DNA of 64,000 nt, from assembly GCA_036389135.1 (NCBI GenBank), contig DASVQP010000001.1:1-64000 (forward strand). The letters are read 5' to 3'. The translations under genes were made by a program, and so were the position numbers. Under the pieces are notes generated by a model. The model made no database searches and had not been told where the DNA came from. It saw only the letters and a list, made by a program, of their open reading frames with translations. Source of the stretch: Longimicrobium sp. (lineage in GTDB: Bacteria > Gemmatimonadota > Gemmatimonadetes > Longimicrobiales > Longimicrobiaceae). Positions 17,683-26,319 of the stretch are shown piece after piece (position 1 is the stretch's first letter; each line of letters begins with the position of its first letter).

Positions 17683-18566
17683 CCCGGCCCCGGATCCTCC
17701 TCACCGGCGGCACGGGGCAGGTGGGGTGGGAGCTGGCCCGCGCGCTGGCGCCGGTGGCGGAGGTGGTGGCGCCGCCGCGCGGCGCGCTGGACCTGGCGGA
17801 CCCCGGGTCCATCCGCCGCGGCTTCCGGTACGCCGCGCCGGCGCTGGTGGTGAACGCGGGCGCCCACACGGCGGTGGACCGCGCCGAGGCGGAGCCGGAG
17901 CTGGCGCGCGCCCTCAACGCCGTGGCCCCCGGCATCCTGGCCGAGGAGGCCACGCGGGCCGGCGTGCCGCTGGTGCACTTCTCCACGGACTACGTCTTCG
18001 ACGGCTCCAAGGGGGCCCCGTACACGGAAGACGACCCCGCGGCGCCGCTGGGGGTGTACGGCCGCACCAAGCGTGAGGGCGAAGAGGCGGTGGCCGCGGC
18101 CGGCGGGGCGCACCTGGTGCTGCGCACGAGCTGGGTGTACGGCACGCGCGGCCACAACTTCCTGCGCACCATGCTGCGCCTGGCGCACGAGCGCACCGAG
18201 CTGCGCGTGGTGGCGGACCAGGTGGGCGCCCCCACCTGGAGCCGCATGCTGGCCGAGGCGACGGCCGCCATCCTGGCCCCCTTTCGCGCCGGGCGCGGGT
18301 GGGAGATCCAGGATGCCTCGGGCGGCATATACCACCTGGCGGCCGCCGGGGAGACGAGCTGGCACGGCTTCGCGGAGGCGATCCTGGCCGCCGACCCGGC
18401 GCGCGAGCGGCAGAGCGCGCGCCACGTGGTGCCCATCGCCACCGAGGAGTATCCCACGCCGGCCCCGCGCCCCCGCTACTCCGTGCTGGACAGCGGCCGC
18501 GCCGCCCGCGAGCTCCGCGTGGCGCTCCCCCACTGGCGCGAGCAGCTTCGGCTCTGCATGGATTGA
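17679..18566 (+). CDS. rfbD: dTDP-4-dehydrorhamnose reductase
   Basis: 295 aa from GTG 17679 (GTGA overlap). The frame is open far upstream, but homology starts at RILLTGGTGQVGWELARAL. Other motifs are VVNAGAHTAVDRAE, FSTDYVFDGSKGAPY and the catalytic YGRTKREGE. It reduces the 4-keto group with NAD(P)H to give dTDP-L-rhamnose and ends the rfbBACD unit. A long inverted repeat starts just after the stop, a likely transcription end. Sugar use: at least one glycosyltransferase in the locus should be a rhamnosyltransferase. Confidence 0.96.
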   Translation: MTRPRILLTGGTGQVGWELARALAPVAEVVAPPRGALDLADPGSIRRGFRYAAPALVVNAGAHTAVDRAEAEPELARALNAVAPGILAEEATRAGVPLVHFSTDYVFDGSKGAPYTEDDPAAPLGVYGRTKREGEEAVAAAGGAHLVLRTSWVYGTRGHNFLRTMLRLAHERTELRVVADQVGAPTWSRMLAEATAAILAPFRAGRGWEIQDASGGIYHLAAAGETSWHGFAEAILAADPARERQSARHVVPIATEEYPTPAPRPRYSVLDSGRAARELRVALPHWREQLRLCMD

Positions 18567-18570
18567 AAGG

Positions 18571-18657
18571 CATCACACGGAGACACGGAGCCAAAAGGCG
18601 AGGGCTCAGAGAACACGCTTTTCCGTTCTTGCAGTTCCCTTTGTGGCTCCGTGTGAA
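18571..18657. repeat. Long inverted repeat, copy 2
   Basis: Left arm at 18571-18598 (TCACACGGAGACACGGAGCC) and right arm at 18632-18657, whose reverse complement begins TTCACACGGAGCCAC. It lies right after the rfbD stop and is shorter and less perfect than copy 3. It may serve as a terminator hairpin. Confidence 0.75.
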
Positions 18658-18687
18658 ACCGCCTCCGCGGAGGCCTGTACGAACGGG

Positions 18688-18717
18688 CTGTTCGCTGGGG
18701 TGCAAACCGCTTATCTT
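18688..18717 (+). promoter_or_regulatory. Weak predicted promoter upstream of the 4,6-dehydratase gene
   Basis: TATCTTG at 18712-18718 is a good -10-like box for this genome. The -35 side is poor: CTG in place of TTG, 21 bases upstream. If used, it gives a leader of about 310 bases. Confidence 0.35.
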
Positions 18718-19028
18718 GTGCACCTTCGCGGCGCGCCGAGCGCTCCCCGCTCGCGGGCTGCCCCGGCAGCCGCGGGGGAGAGACCCGGCACGGCGCGGTA
18801 CGTGCAGCACCCCCGCGCCGCGCCCGGCGGGCATCTGGACAGTGTGACCCCCGGCACCGCGCACGCGTCATGTTGTCTGAACATCACGCCCCACCTGCCC
18901 CACCCGGCAGGGTTCCGTGCCCTCCGTGCACATCCGCGGACGTGATTCGTTCTATGAGTTCTGGTTTGACGAGGATGCCCCCCTGCGGCTGCCCGGCCCC
19001 GGTGGAACGTCCCTTAGGCGATGGCTGA

Positions 19029-20915
19029 ATGCTCCCGACAATCCTCATCCGGTTCCGGCGTCCGCTGATCTTCGCGCTGCACCTGCTGCTCATTCCCATC
19101 GCGTACCGGTTTGCTTTCGGCCTCCGCTTCGACCTGGGGGTGCCGAAGGAAATGGAAGGGATATACTGGAACACCCTGCCGTTCGTGCTGGCCGGGCGCT
19201 TCGCCGCCTTCGGGGTCTTTGGTCTGTTCCGCGGGTGGTGGCGCCACGTGGGGATGCGCGACCTGATCGACCTGGTGCAGGCCGTCACACTCAGCTCCGC
19301 CCTCCTGCTGGGCTCCCTCTTCTTCACCGGCATGCTGGAAGGGTACCCGCGCTCGGTGCTCGCGCTGGACTGGATCAGCGCGATCCTGATGTTCGGCGGG
19401 GTGCGGTTCGGGGTGCGCGCCTTCCGCGAGGAGCGGCTGATCCCCTGGCGTCCGCGCCACGGCAAGCGCGCCCTCATCATCGGCGCCGGCGTGGGCGGCG
19501 AGCGCTTCGTGCGCGAGTGCCAGCGCGAGGGCGGCATCGACATCTTTCCCGTGGCGCTGGCCGACGACGACCTGGCCAAGCGCGGGATGCGGCTGCACGG
19601 CGTGCCGGTGCTGGGCTCCACCCGCGACATCAAGGACCTGGCGCTCAAGGTGGACGCGCAGCTCCTGGTGATCGCCATCCCCTCCGCCACGGGCGACGAG
19701 ATCCGCCGCATCGTCAACGTGTGCCTGGACGCGGGCGTGGAGTTCAAGATCATCCCGTCGATGCGCGAGATGATCGAGGGGCACGCCCGCGTCACGCAGG
19801 TGCGCGACGTACAGATCGAGGACCTGCTGGGGCGCGAGACGGTGGACCTGCCGCTGGACGGCCGCAACCCGGACCTGGAAGGGCGCACCGTGATGGTGAC
19901 CGGCGGCGCCGGCTCCATCGGGTCGGAGCTGGCGCGGCAGATCGCGCGGCTGCAGCCCGCGCGCCTCATCGTGCTTGACCAGGCGGAGAGCCCGCTCTAC
20001 TTCATCCACAACGAGCTTACGGCCACCCACCCCACGCTGACGGTGATCCCCGTGGTGGCCGACGTAACGGACCAGGTGCGGATGGAGCGGATCTTCAACC
20101 GCTACCGCCCGGAGTTCGTCTTCCACGCCGCCGCCTACAAGCACGTGCCGCTCATGGAGAGCAACGTGGTGGAGGCGGTGCGCAACAACATCTTCGGCAC
20201 GCTGTACGTGGCCCAGTGCGCCGCCCGCTTCGGCGCGGAGCGCTTCGTACTGATCTCCACCGACAAGGCGGTCAACCCGTCCAGCGTGATGGGCGCCACC
20301 AAGCGCGTGGCCGAGCACCTGGTGCTGGGGTGGCCCGCGCTGCGCAGCTCGAGCTGCGACTTCCGGGCGGTGCGCTTCGGAAACGTGCTGGGGTCGGACG
20401 GCAGCGTGATCCCGCTCTTCAAGCGCCAGCTCGCGGCGCAGGTGCCGCTCACGGTGACGCATCCGGACGTCACGCGCTACTTCATGACGATCCCCGAGGC
20501 GGTGCAGCTGGTGCTGCAGGCCGCGGCGCTCCCCGACGCCGCCGAGCGGATCTGCATGCTGGAGATGGGCGAGCCGGTGCGCATCGTGGAGCTGGCGGAG
20601 AACCTGATCCGCCTCTCCGGGCTGGTGCCGTACCACGACGTGCAGATCGTCTTCACCGGGCTGCGCCCCGGCGAGAAGCTCCACGAGGAGCTGATGTCGG
20701 ACTACGAGGCGACGATCCCCACCGAGGTGGAGAAGATCCGCATCGTGCAGAGCACCGAGCCGGACGTGGACGCCCTTACCCAGGGGCTGGACCGCCTGGG
20801 CGCGGCGGCGGCGCTGGGGAGCACCGCCGATTCGCTGGAAGGGCTGCTGGCGCTGGTGCCCGAGTGCGTTCCGCCGCTGGCGGCGCGCAGGCAGGGCGCC
20901 GTCCGCGCCCGTTGA
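19029..20915 (+). CDS. Membrane nucleotide-sugar 4,6-dehydratase (CapD/WbpM/PglF/EpsC family)
   Basis: 628 aa. Four membrane helices lie in the first 130 or so residues. A CoA-binding-like Rossmann domain follows (ALIIGAGVGGERFVRECQ), then the catalytic domain with TGGAGSIGSELARQIARL near residue 287, HAAAYKHVPLMESN, and LISTDKAVNPSSVMGATKR near 407. This layout is the long form of UDP-GlcNAc 4,6-dehydratase, which gives UDP-2-acetamido-2,6-dideoxy-4-keto-hexose for QuiNAc, FucNAc or bacillosamine-type sugars. The EpsN-like aminotransferase at 47782 would use this product. It appears to be transcribed apart from rfbD, across a 462-base gap. Confidence 0.93.
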   Translation: MLPTILIRFRRPLIFALHLLLIPIAYRFAFGLRFDLGVPKEMEGIYWNTLPFVLAGRFAAFGVFGLFRGWWRHVGMRDLIDLVQAVTLSSALLLGSLFFTGMLEGYPRSVLALDWISAILMFGGVRFGVRAFREERLIPWRPRHGKRALIIGAGVGGERFVRECQREGGIDIFPVALADDDLAKRGMRLHGVPVLGSTRDIKDLALKVDAQLLVIAIPSATGDEIRRIVNVCLDAGVEFKIIPSMREMIEGHARVTQVRDVQIEDLLGRETVDLPLDGRNPDLEGRTVMVTGGAGSIGSELARQIARLQPARLIVLDQAESPLYFIHNELTATHPTLTVIPVVADVTDQVRMERIFNRYRPEFVFHAAAYKHVPLMESNVVEAVRNNIFGTLYVAQCAARFGAERFVLISTDKAVNPSSVMGATKRVAEHLVLGWPALRSSSCDFRAVRFGNVLGSDGSVIPLFKRQLAAQVPLTVTHPDVTRYFMTIPEAVQLVLQAAALPDAAERICMLEMGEPVRIVELAENLIRLSGLVPYHDVQIVFTGLRPGEKLHEELMSDYEATIPTEVEKIRIVQSTEPDVDALTQGLDRLGAAAALGSTADSLEGLLALVPECVPPLAARRQGAVRAR

Positions 20916-20922
20916 TCTCGGG

Positions 20923-20951
20923 TTGCCGTAAATTGGCCGCGCCGCTAAATT
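20923..20951 (+). promoter_or_regulatory. Predicted promoter of the UDP-HexNAc dehydrogenase gene
   Basis: TTG at 20923-20925, 20 bases, then TAAATTTG at 20946-20953. The box is about 80 bases before the ATG at 21028. A second TAAATTG at 20929 lacks a partner at the right distance. Confidence 0.58.
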
Positions 20952-21027
20952 TGTGGTTTCCTCGCGGCTCCAGGAACGTGCACCGGCGGGGGGCTCCCGG
21001 CGCCTCTATCGGTTCGAATACAGCAAT

Positions 21028-22434
21028 ATGAGCGCGGCGAAAGACCAGATCCTTTCCAGGATCGGCGACAATACGGCGGTTGTGGGGGTGGTGGGGCTGG
21101 GGTACGTGGGGCTGCCGCTGGCGGTGGAGCTCGCGCGCAACGGCTACCGCACCCTGGGTGTGGACATCTCCGAGCGGGTGGTGGACGCGGTGAACGCGGG
21201 GCGCAGCCACGTGCAGGACGTGCCCAGCGATGTGCTGTCGGCGTTCGTGGGCGAGGGGCTCCTCTCGGCCACCGCGGACCTTTCTCGGCTGGCGGAGTGC
21301 GACGCGATCTCCATCTGCGTGCCCACGCCGCTCAACAAGACCAAGGAGCCGGACCTCAGCTACGTCGTCTCCGCCGCGCAGGCGGTGCTCAAGGCGCTGC
21401 GGCCCGGGCAGCTGGTGATCCTGGAGAGCACCACGTACCCGGGCACCACCCGCGACGTGCTGCTCCCCATCCTGGAGCAGAGCGGCCTGGCGGTGGGCGA
21501 GGACTTCTTCCTCTGCTTCTCGCCCGAGCGGGTGGACCCGGGGAACCCCGTGTGGCACACCCGCAACACGCCCAAGGTGATCGGCGGCGTGACCGCGGCG
21601 TGCATGGAGGCCGGCACGTCGCTGTACGGCAGCGTCTTCGACACGCTGGTGAAGGTGGAGAGCGCCGAGGCGGCCGAGCTGGTGAAGGTGTACGAGAACA
21701 CCTTTCGCATGATCAACATCGCGCTGGCCAACGAGCTGGCGCAGGCGTGCGACAAGCTGGGCGTGGACGTGTGGGGGGTGATCGAAGCGGCGGCCACCAA
21801 GCCGTTCGGCTTCATGAAGTTCACCCCCGGTCCGGGGCTGGGCGGCCACTGCATTCCGCTGGACCCGCACTACCTGTCGTGGAAGATGCGCACGCTGGAG
21901 TACAAGACGCGCATGATCGAGCTGGCCAGCGAGATCAACGCGGAGATGCCCGAGTACGTGGTGCGCAAGGTGGCGGATGCCCTGAACGGGGCCCGCAAGG
22001 CGGTGAACGGGAGCCGCGTGCTGGTCCTTGGCGTCGCCTACAAGCGCGACATCGACGACCTGCGCGAGAGCCCGGCGCTGGACGTGATCGGGCTGCTGCA
22101 GGCGCGCGGCGCGGAAGTGGTGTACCATGACCCCTTCTGCCCCGAGATCAGCGACGACGGGCACACCGGCCTCGCCGGGCTGCCGATGCGCAGCGCGGCG
22201 CTCACCGCCGAGCTGCTGCGCTCGGCCGACGTGGTGGTGGTGGTGACGGACCACAGCTCCGTAAACTACGCGCTCGTGGCCCGCGAAGCGCCCCTGGTGG
22301 TGGACACCCGCGGCGTCATGCGCAGCGTGCGCGGGCCGGCGCGGGTGCTGGGGCTCTCGTCGTCCGCCCGCCAGGAGGAGTGCGGGGAGGCGCTGGACTT
22401 CGCCCACGCCGTGCCGCTGGCCAGACGGGCGTAG
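21028..22434 (+). CDS. UDP-N-acetylhexosamine 6-dehydrogenase (WbpA/WbpO/TviB group)
   Basis: 468 aa from ATG 21028; the ATG at 20953 would overlap the promoter. N-terminal NAD domain VGVVGLGYVGLPLAVELARN, middle domain VYENTFRMINIALANE, catalytic Cys in GPGLGGHCIPLDPHYLSW near residue 274, and C-terminal domain GVAYKRDIDDLRESPALDV. The GGHCIPxDPxYL form separates the UDP-HexNAc oxidases from UDP-glucose dehydrogenases (GGSCFPKD, seen at 49172). It makes UDP-GlcNAcA, UDP-GalNAcA or UDP-ManNAcA. With the WbpP-like 4-epimerase at 37920, UDP-GalNAcA is the most economical product. Confidence 0.93.
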   Translation: MSAAKDQILSRIGDNTAVVGVVGLGYVGLPLAVELARNGYRTLGVDISERVVDAVNAGRSHVQDVPSDVLSAFVGEGLLSATADLSRLAECDAISICVPTPLNKTKEPDLSYVVSAAQAVLKALRPGQLVILESTTYPGTTRDVLLPILEQSGLAVGEDFFLCFSPERVDPGNPVWHTRNTPKVIGGVTAACMEAGTSLYGSVFDTLVKVESAEAAELVKVYENTFRMINIALANELAQACDKLGVDVWGVIEAAATKPFGFMKFTPGPGLGGHCIPLDPHYLSWKMRTLEYKTRMIELASEINAEMPEYVVRKVADALNGARKAVNGSRVLVLGVAYKRDIDDLRESPALDVIGLLQARGAEVVYHDPFCPEISDDGHTGLAGLPMRSAALTAELLRSADVVVVVTDHSSVNYALVAREAPLVVDTRGVMRSVRGPARVLGLSSSARQEECGEALDFAHAVPLARRA

Positions 22435-22564
22435 CGCTCTCCACGGTGTGACTGGCGGGTACCGGGATACGTCAAACGTTTCCCGGCTCGCCGTATTTCA
22501 GGACGACCAGCGGAGACACGGTGCGGGCCCCCGGCGGCAGCCATCCGCCAAGGACGGGCCGCCG

Positions 22565-24223
22565 ATGTCCGTTTTCATGCATACACGTGGCACGGTTCAC
22601 TCCATGATTCTGTTTCGTATGTTGGCCGCCGCCCTGTCGGGAGCCCTGCTCGCCGGCGGGGTGGCTCCGGTGTTGGCGCAGGAGCCCGCGCGCGACAGCG
22701 TGCGGGTGGGCACGGGCGTTCCGGGCGGGAACCCGAACGGCTGGTTCCCGCCCGCGCAGCCCCTGGACGCTCCCATCCGCCGCACCGAGTACGCGCTGGG
22801 GCCGGGCGACGTGGTGGACGTGTCGCTGTTCGGCGACGTGAACGTCACCCACTCGCTGGTGGTTACGCCGGAAGGGACGGTGGTGATCCCGGCCATCGGG
22901 GTGGTGCGGGTGCTGGGGCTGAACCTTGACCAGGCGCAGGCGCGTGCCCGTACCGCGGTGCTGCGGCTCTACCGCAGCGTGGAGGTCACCCTTTCGCTTG
23001 CGCACGTGCGCTCGTTCAAGGTGTACCTGCTGGGCGACGTGGCGAACCCGGGGATGCGGCTGGCCACCTCCGTGACGCGGCTGAGCGAAGTGCTGCCGGC
23101 TCCCCGCGGCTCGCGCACGCTGCAGCGGAACCTCCTGCTGCGCCGCGCGGAGGGCGATTCCGTGCGGGTGGACCTGGCCCCCTTCTACATCTCCGGCGAC
23201 CTGCGCGCCAACCCCACGCTGCGCGCGGGCGACGTGCTGGTGATTCCCGTGGTGGACGAGACGGTGGAGGCGTACGGGCGCGTCTTCTATCCCGGGTCGT
23301 TCCAGTTCAGGGAGGGGGAGTCGCTCGCCGAGTTCCTGAACCTCGTAAACGGCGGCGCCGGCTTTCCGTCCAACGCCGCGGATTCGATCCGCATCGCGCG
23401 CTTCGTTACGCCCCAGCAGCGGGAGTTCATGACCCTCTCGCGGGCGGAGGCGCTCGGCGCCCGCGGGCGTGCGCTGATCCTGCGGCCGACCGACGCCATC
23501 TACGTGGCCGAGGTGGGGAACTTCCAGCGGCAGCGCAGGGCGACCGTGACCGGGCAGGTGAGGTACCCGGGAGCCTACCCCATCCGGCCCGACACCACGA
23601 CGGTGCGCGAGCTGATCGCCATGGCGGGCGGCTTCACCGAGCAGGCGTCGCTCACCAGCGCGACGCTCCGCCGCGGGGTGACCGGCGTGGAGACTCAGGG
23701 GCTGGGGGGCGTGCCTACCGACCTGCGTGGAGCTCCCGCGGACAGCACCGCTCGCTTCGAGGAGCGGGAGATCCAGCGCATCCGCGCGCAGGGCGACGAG
23801 ACCAACGTGGTGGTGGACTTCCAGCAGCTCTTCGCCAGCGGCCAGGACGCCTACGACCAGACGGTGCGTGGCGGCGACGTGCTGAACGTGCCGGAGCGCC
23901 GCAACGACGTGGCCGTGCTGGGCGCGGTACGCACGCCGGGGCTGGTGCAGTTCACGCCGGGGCAGAGACCGGAGCACTTCATTCGCCTGGCCGGGTGGTA
24001 CACGCGCCGCGCGGACTTCCGCGACGCGGTGGTGCTGCGCGCCAAGCTGGGCACGCCGCTCCAGGCGGAGGAGGTGCGGGCGCTGGAAGCGGGCGACGTC
24101 ATCGTAGTCCCCTTCCGCCAGCGCCGCACGGTGATCGAGCGGCTCGCCAGCGTGCAGACGGTCGCGAGCATCGTGTCCGGGCTGATCCTCACGGTCGTCG
24201 CCGTCACCCAGATCGGGAAGTGA
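22565..24223 (+). CDS. Polysaccharide export protein with several SLBB domains (KpsD-like)
   Basis: 552 aa from ATG 22565, preceded by AAGGA with ten-base spacing. ATG 22604 (MILFRMLAAALSGALLAGGV) would give a cleaner signal peptide and is the main alternative. After cleavage near VLAQ comes a PES domain (YALGPGDVVDVSLFGDVNV, TPEGTVVIPAIG). At least three SLBB-like domains follow (KVYLLGDVANPGM, EAYGRVFYPGSFQF, TVTGQVRYPGAYPI), with a last one near AVLGAVRTPGLVQF. The C-terminal hydrophobic segment (VASIVSGLILTVVAVTQ) may form the outer-membrane pore. Size and domain number resemble KpsD of ABC-dependent capsules. It is followed by a Wzz protein and an ABC transporter, as expected for such a system. 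Confidence 0.88.
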   Translation: MSVFMHTRGTVHSMILFRMLAAALSGALLAGGVAPVLAQEPARDSVRVGTGVPGGNPNGWFPPAQPLDAPIRRTEYALGPGDVVDVSLFGDVNVTHSLVVTPEGTVVIPAIGVVRVLGLNLDQAQARARTAVLRLYRSVEVTLSLAHVRSFKVYLLGDVANPGMRLATSVTRLSEVLPAPRGSRTLQRNLLLRRAEGDSVRVDLAPFYISGDLRANPTLRAGDVLVIPVVDETVEAYGRVFYPGSFQFREGESLAEFLNLVNGGAGFPSNAADSIRIARFVTPQQREFMTLSRAEALGARGRALILRPTDAIYVAEVGNFQRQRRATVTGQVRYPGAYPIRPDTTTVRELIAMAGGFTEQASLTSATLRRGVTGVETQGLGGVPTDLRGAPADSTARFEEREIQRIRAQGDETNVVVDFQQLFASGQDAYDQTVRGGDVLNVPERRNDVAVLGAVRTPGLVQFTPGQRPEHFIRLAGWYTRRADFRDAVVLRAKLGTPLQAEEVRALEAGDVIVVPFRQRRTVIERLASVQTVASIVSGLILTVVAVTQIGK

Positions 24224-24274
24224 TCTCCCCAGCCGGCGCCTCCGCCGTCCCCGAAGAGCCATGGATGGAAGCTG

Positions 24275-25501
24275 ATGAGCACTGAAAACGGCGGTTCCCC
24301 TCCGGGGGATGAGGTCCGCATCCTCGATCTGGGAGCGGTGCTGCTGCGGCGCTGGCGGATGATCGTGCTCTCCACGCTGGCGGTGATGCTCGTGGCCGGC
24401 GGGCTGGCCATGCTGCGCACGAAGAAGTACCAGGCCAGCGTGGTGCTGCTCGCCCCGCAGGAGCAGGGGGGCGGCCGCTCGTCGGACATGCTGGCGCGCC
24501 AGCTGGCCGGGGCGGGGATTCCGGGAGTGGGCAACGTCAGCAACCCCAACCAGCGGCTCATCGGGGTGCTGGCGCGCAGCCGCTCCTTCGCGGACTCCAT
24601 GGTCGCGCGGGTGGCGGGGCCGCGCCCCGACGGCGGCATGGCGGGCAAGCTCCGCCGGATGCTCGCCGCGGACACCGAGGTGAACCCCAGGCCCGACGGC
24701 TCCATCGCCATCCTGGTGGAGGGCGAGGACCCGCGGCTGGCCGCAAAGGTGGCCAACACCTTTCCGGTGCTCCTCAACGAGATGTCGGCGCGGGTGGGGG
24801 TGGAGGCGGCGGTCCAGAAGCAGCACTTCCTGGAGACGCAGCTCCGCCGGGCACGCGCCGCGCTGGACCGGTCCGAGCAGCGGCTCGTCTCCTTCCAGAA
24901 GCAGAGGAACGCTCCCGAGCTGTCGGACCAGGCCACCCGCACGGTGGACGCCGCCGCGCAGCTCCAGAGCCAGATCACGGAGCAGGAGGTGCGGGTCAGC
25001 GAGCTGCGCCGCACGGTGACTCCCAGCAACGCGCAGCTGCAGTCGGCGGAGGCCAGGCTGTCCACCCTGCGCGGGCAGCTCCGGCGGCTGACGGCCGGGG
25101 GCGGGGGCGGGCTCTTCGTACCCTTCAGCGAGTCGCCCGACCTGGCGGCCACGCTCACGCGGCTGAAGCGCGACTACCAGCGCGACGAGCAGGTCTACAT
25201 CTCGCTGACGACCGCGATCGCGCAGTCGCAGATCGACGTCAACAACAACCTGCCCGTGGTGAGCGTGCTGGACCAGGCCACGGTGCCGGGCGCGCCCAGC
25301 GGCATCGGCCTCAAGCTGATCCTGGTGGTGGCCGCGGTGCTGGGGCTGGTGCTGGGGCTGGTGGCGGCGTTCGTGGCGGAGCACTTCGCCCGCGCGCGGC
25401 AGGACCCCGCCGCCGGCTCGTTCTTCGTGGCGTGGGAAGACTTCAAGCACGACGTGGTGCCGCTGCGGCGGCGCTCCACACAGACCGCGGGCAGGCGGTA
25501 G
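24275..25501 (+). CDS. Wzz/KpsE-like chain-length or export protein, no kinase domain
   Basis: 408 aa. N-terminal Wzz domain with the first membrane helix at about residues 29-47 (MIVLSTLAVMLVAGGLAML), a long periplasmic stretch with coiled coil (about residues 180-290) and a second helix near the C-terminus (LILVVAAVLGLVLGLVAAFV). A short cytoplasmic tail of about 40 residues follows, with no Walker motifs. This is the layout of KpsE/Wzz adaptors rather than Wzc. It sits between the KpsD-like gene and the ABC transporter genes and probably bridges the two membranes for that route. Confidence 0.88.
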   Translation: MSTENGGSPPGDEVRILDLGAVLLRRWRMIVLSTLAVMLVAGGLAMLRTKKYQASVVLLAPQEQGGGRSSDMLARQLAGAGIPGVGNVSNPNQRLIGVLARSRSFADSMVARVAGPRPDGGMAGKLRRMLAADTEVNPRPDGSIAILVEGEDPRLAAKVANTFPVLLNEMSARVGVEAAVQKQHFLETQLRRARAALDRSEQRLVSFQKQRNAPELSDQATRTVDAAAQLQSQITEQEVRVSELRRTVTPSNAQLQSAEARLSTLRGQLRRLTAGGGGGLFVPFSESPDLAATLTRLKRDYQRDEQVYISLTTAIAQSQIDVNNNLPVVSVLDQATVPGAPSGIGLKLILVVAAVLGLVLGLVAAFVAEHFARARQDPAAGSFFVAWEDFKHDVVPLRRRSTQTAGRR

Positions 25502-25585
25502 GGGGCTCGCGGCCCGCGATCTCGGGCGGATGGAGACGAGCTCTCCCCGGCCCATGAACCTTTAGACGTCCCGACTGGCCTCAAG

Positions 25586-26317
25586 ATGTTCGAACCGAAT
25601 GTGCAGGCGGTGCTCGACCGCATCAAACCCGACGACCGCGTCCTCGACATCGGCGGGTGGGCGCGGCCCTTCAACCGCGCCAACTACGTGGTGGACGCCG
25701 AGCCGTACGAGACGCGCGGCTACTACGGCGCGTCGCGGCCGCCCCAGGGCGGCGAGCGGGAGCACTTCACCCGCGACACGTGGCACGCGCGCGACATCTG
25801 CGAGCACACGCCCTTTCCGTTCGGCGACAAGGAGCTGGACTACGTCATCTGCTCGCACACGCTGGAGGACATCCGCGACCCGCTGTGGGTGTGCGCGGAG
25901 ATGGTGCGCGTGGCCAAGGCGGGGTACCTGGAGGTGCCGTCGCGCGTGGCCGAGAGCTGCCGCGGCACCGAGCCGGGGATCGTGGGGTGGACGCACCACC
26001 GCTGGCTGATCGACATCGGCGACGCGCACGTGGACTTCCTGATGAAGTACCACATGATCCACTCCTCCCCCCGCTTCTCGCTGCCCAGGTCGTACCTGCA
26101 CCAGCTCCCCGAGGAGCGGCAGGTGCAATGGCTCTTCTGGACGGACTCGTTCACCTTCGCGGAGCGGACGATCCACGGCGTGGAGAACATCGCGGCGGAG
26201 CTGGAGGGGTACGTGAACAGGGTGGCCCCCGCGTCGGCGATCCCGGGAAAGGTGGACGACGCGCTGTTCGAGGTGGCGCAGCTCGGGCGCCGCGCGGTGA
26301 ACCGCCTGCGGCGCTAG
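25586..26317 (+). CDS. SAM-dependent methyltransferase
   Basis: 243 aa, ATG 25586. Class I methyltransferase fold: VLDIGGWARPFNRANYVVD is motif I with its acidic end, and DYVICSHTLEDIRDP is the motif IV/V region. The C-terminal half (WTHHRWLIDIGDAHVDFLMK) is family-specific. It sits three bases from the ABC permease gene. In ABC-exported O-antigens a methyltransferase often caps the chain end to stop elongation, and the Wzt C-terminal domain then recognises the cap. That role is inference here. There is no membrane segment. Confidence 0.8.
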   Translation: MFEPNVQAVLDRIKPDDRVLDIGGWARPFNRANYVVDAEPYETRGYYGASRPPQGGEREHFTRDTWHARDICEHTPFPFGDKELDYVICSHTLEDIRDPLWVCAEMVRVAKAGYLEVPSRVAESCRGTEPGIVGWTHHRWLIDIGDAHVDFLMKYHMIHSSPRFSLPRSYLHQLPEERQVQWLFWTDSFTFAERTIHGVENIAAELEGYVNRVAPASAIPGKVDDALFEVAQLGRRAVNRLRR

Positions 26318-26319
26318 GC

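Larger units (their letters stand above)
18567..19028. other. 462-base gap between rfbD and the 4,6-dehydratase gene
   Basis: No gene is supported. It holds inverted-repeat copy 2 (18571-18657), a weak promoter candidate at 18688-18717 and then a leader of about 310 bases up to the ATG at 19029. An open frame from 18917 runs into the next gene in the wrong frame and is a shadow. No ops/JUMPstart element was found in the leader. Confidence 0.6.

Noticed and set aside
18660-19028. ops/JUMPstart element or small gene in the leader
   Set aside because: No GGCGGTAG-type core was found. The open frame from 18917 has no ribosome site and continues out of frame into the next gene.
20929-20934. TAAATT box as a second promoter before the UDP-HexNAc dehydrogenase gene
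   Set aside because: No TTG lies 19-21 bases upstream; the TAAATTTG at 20946 has the right partner.
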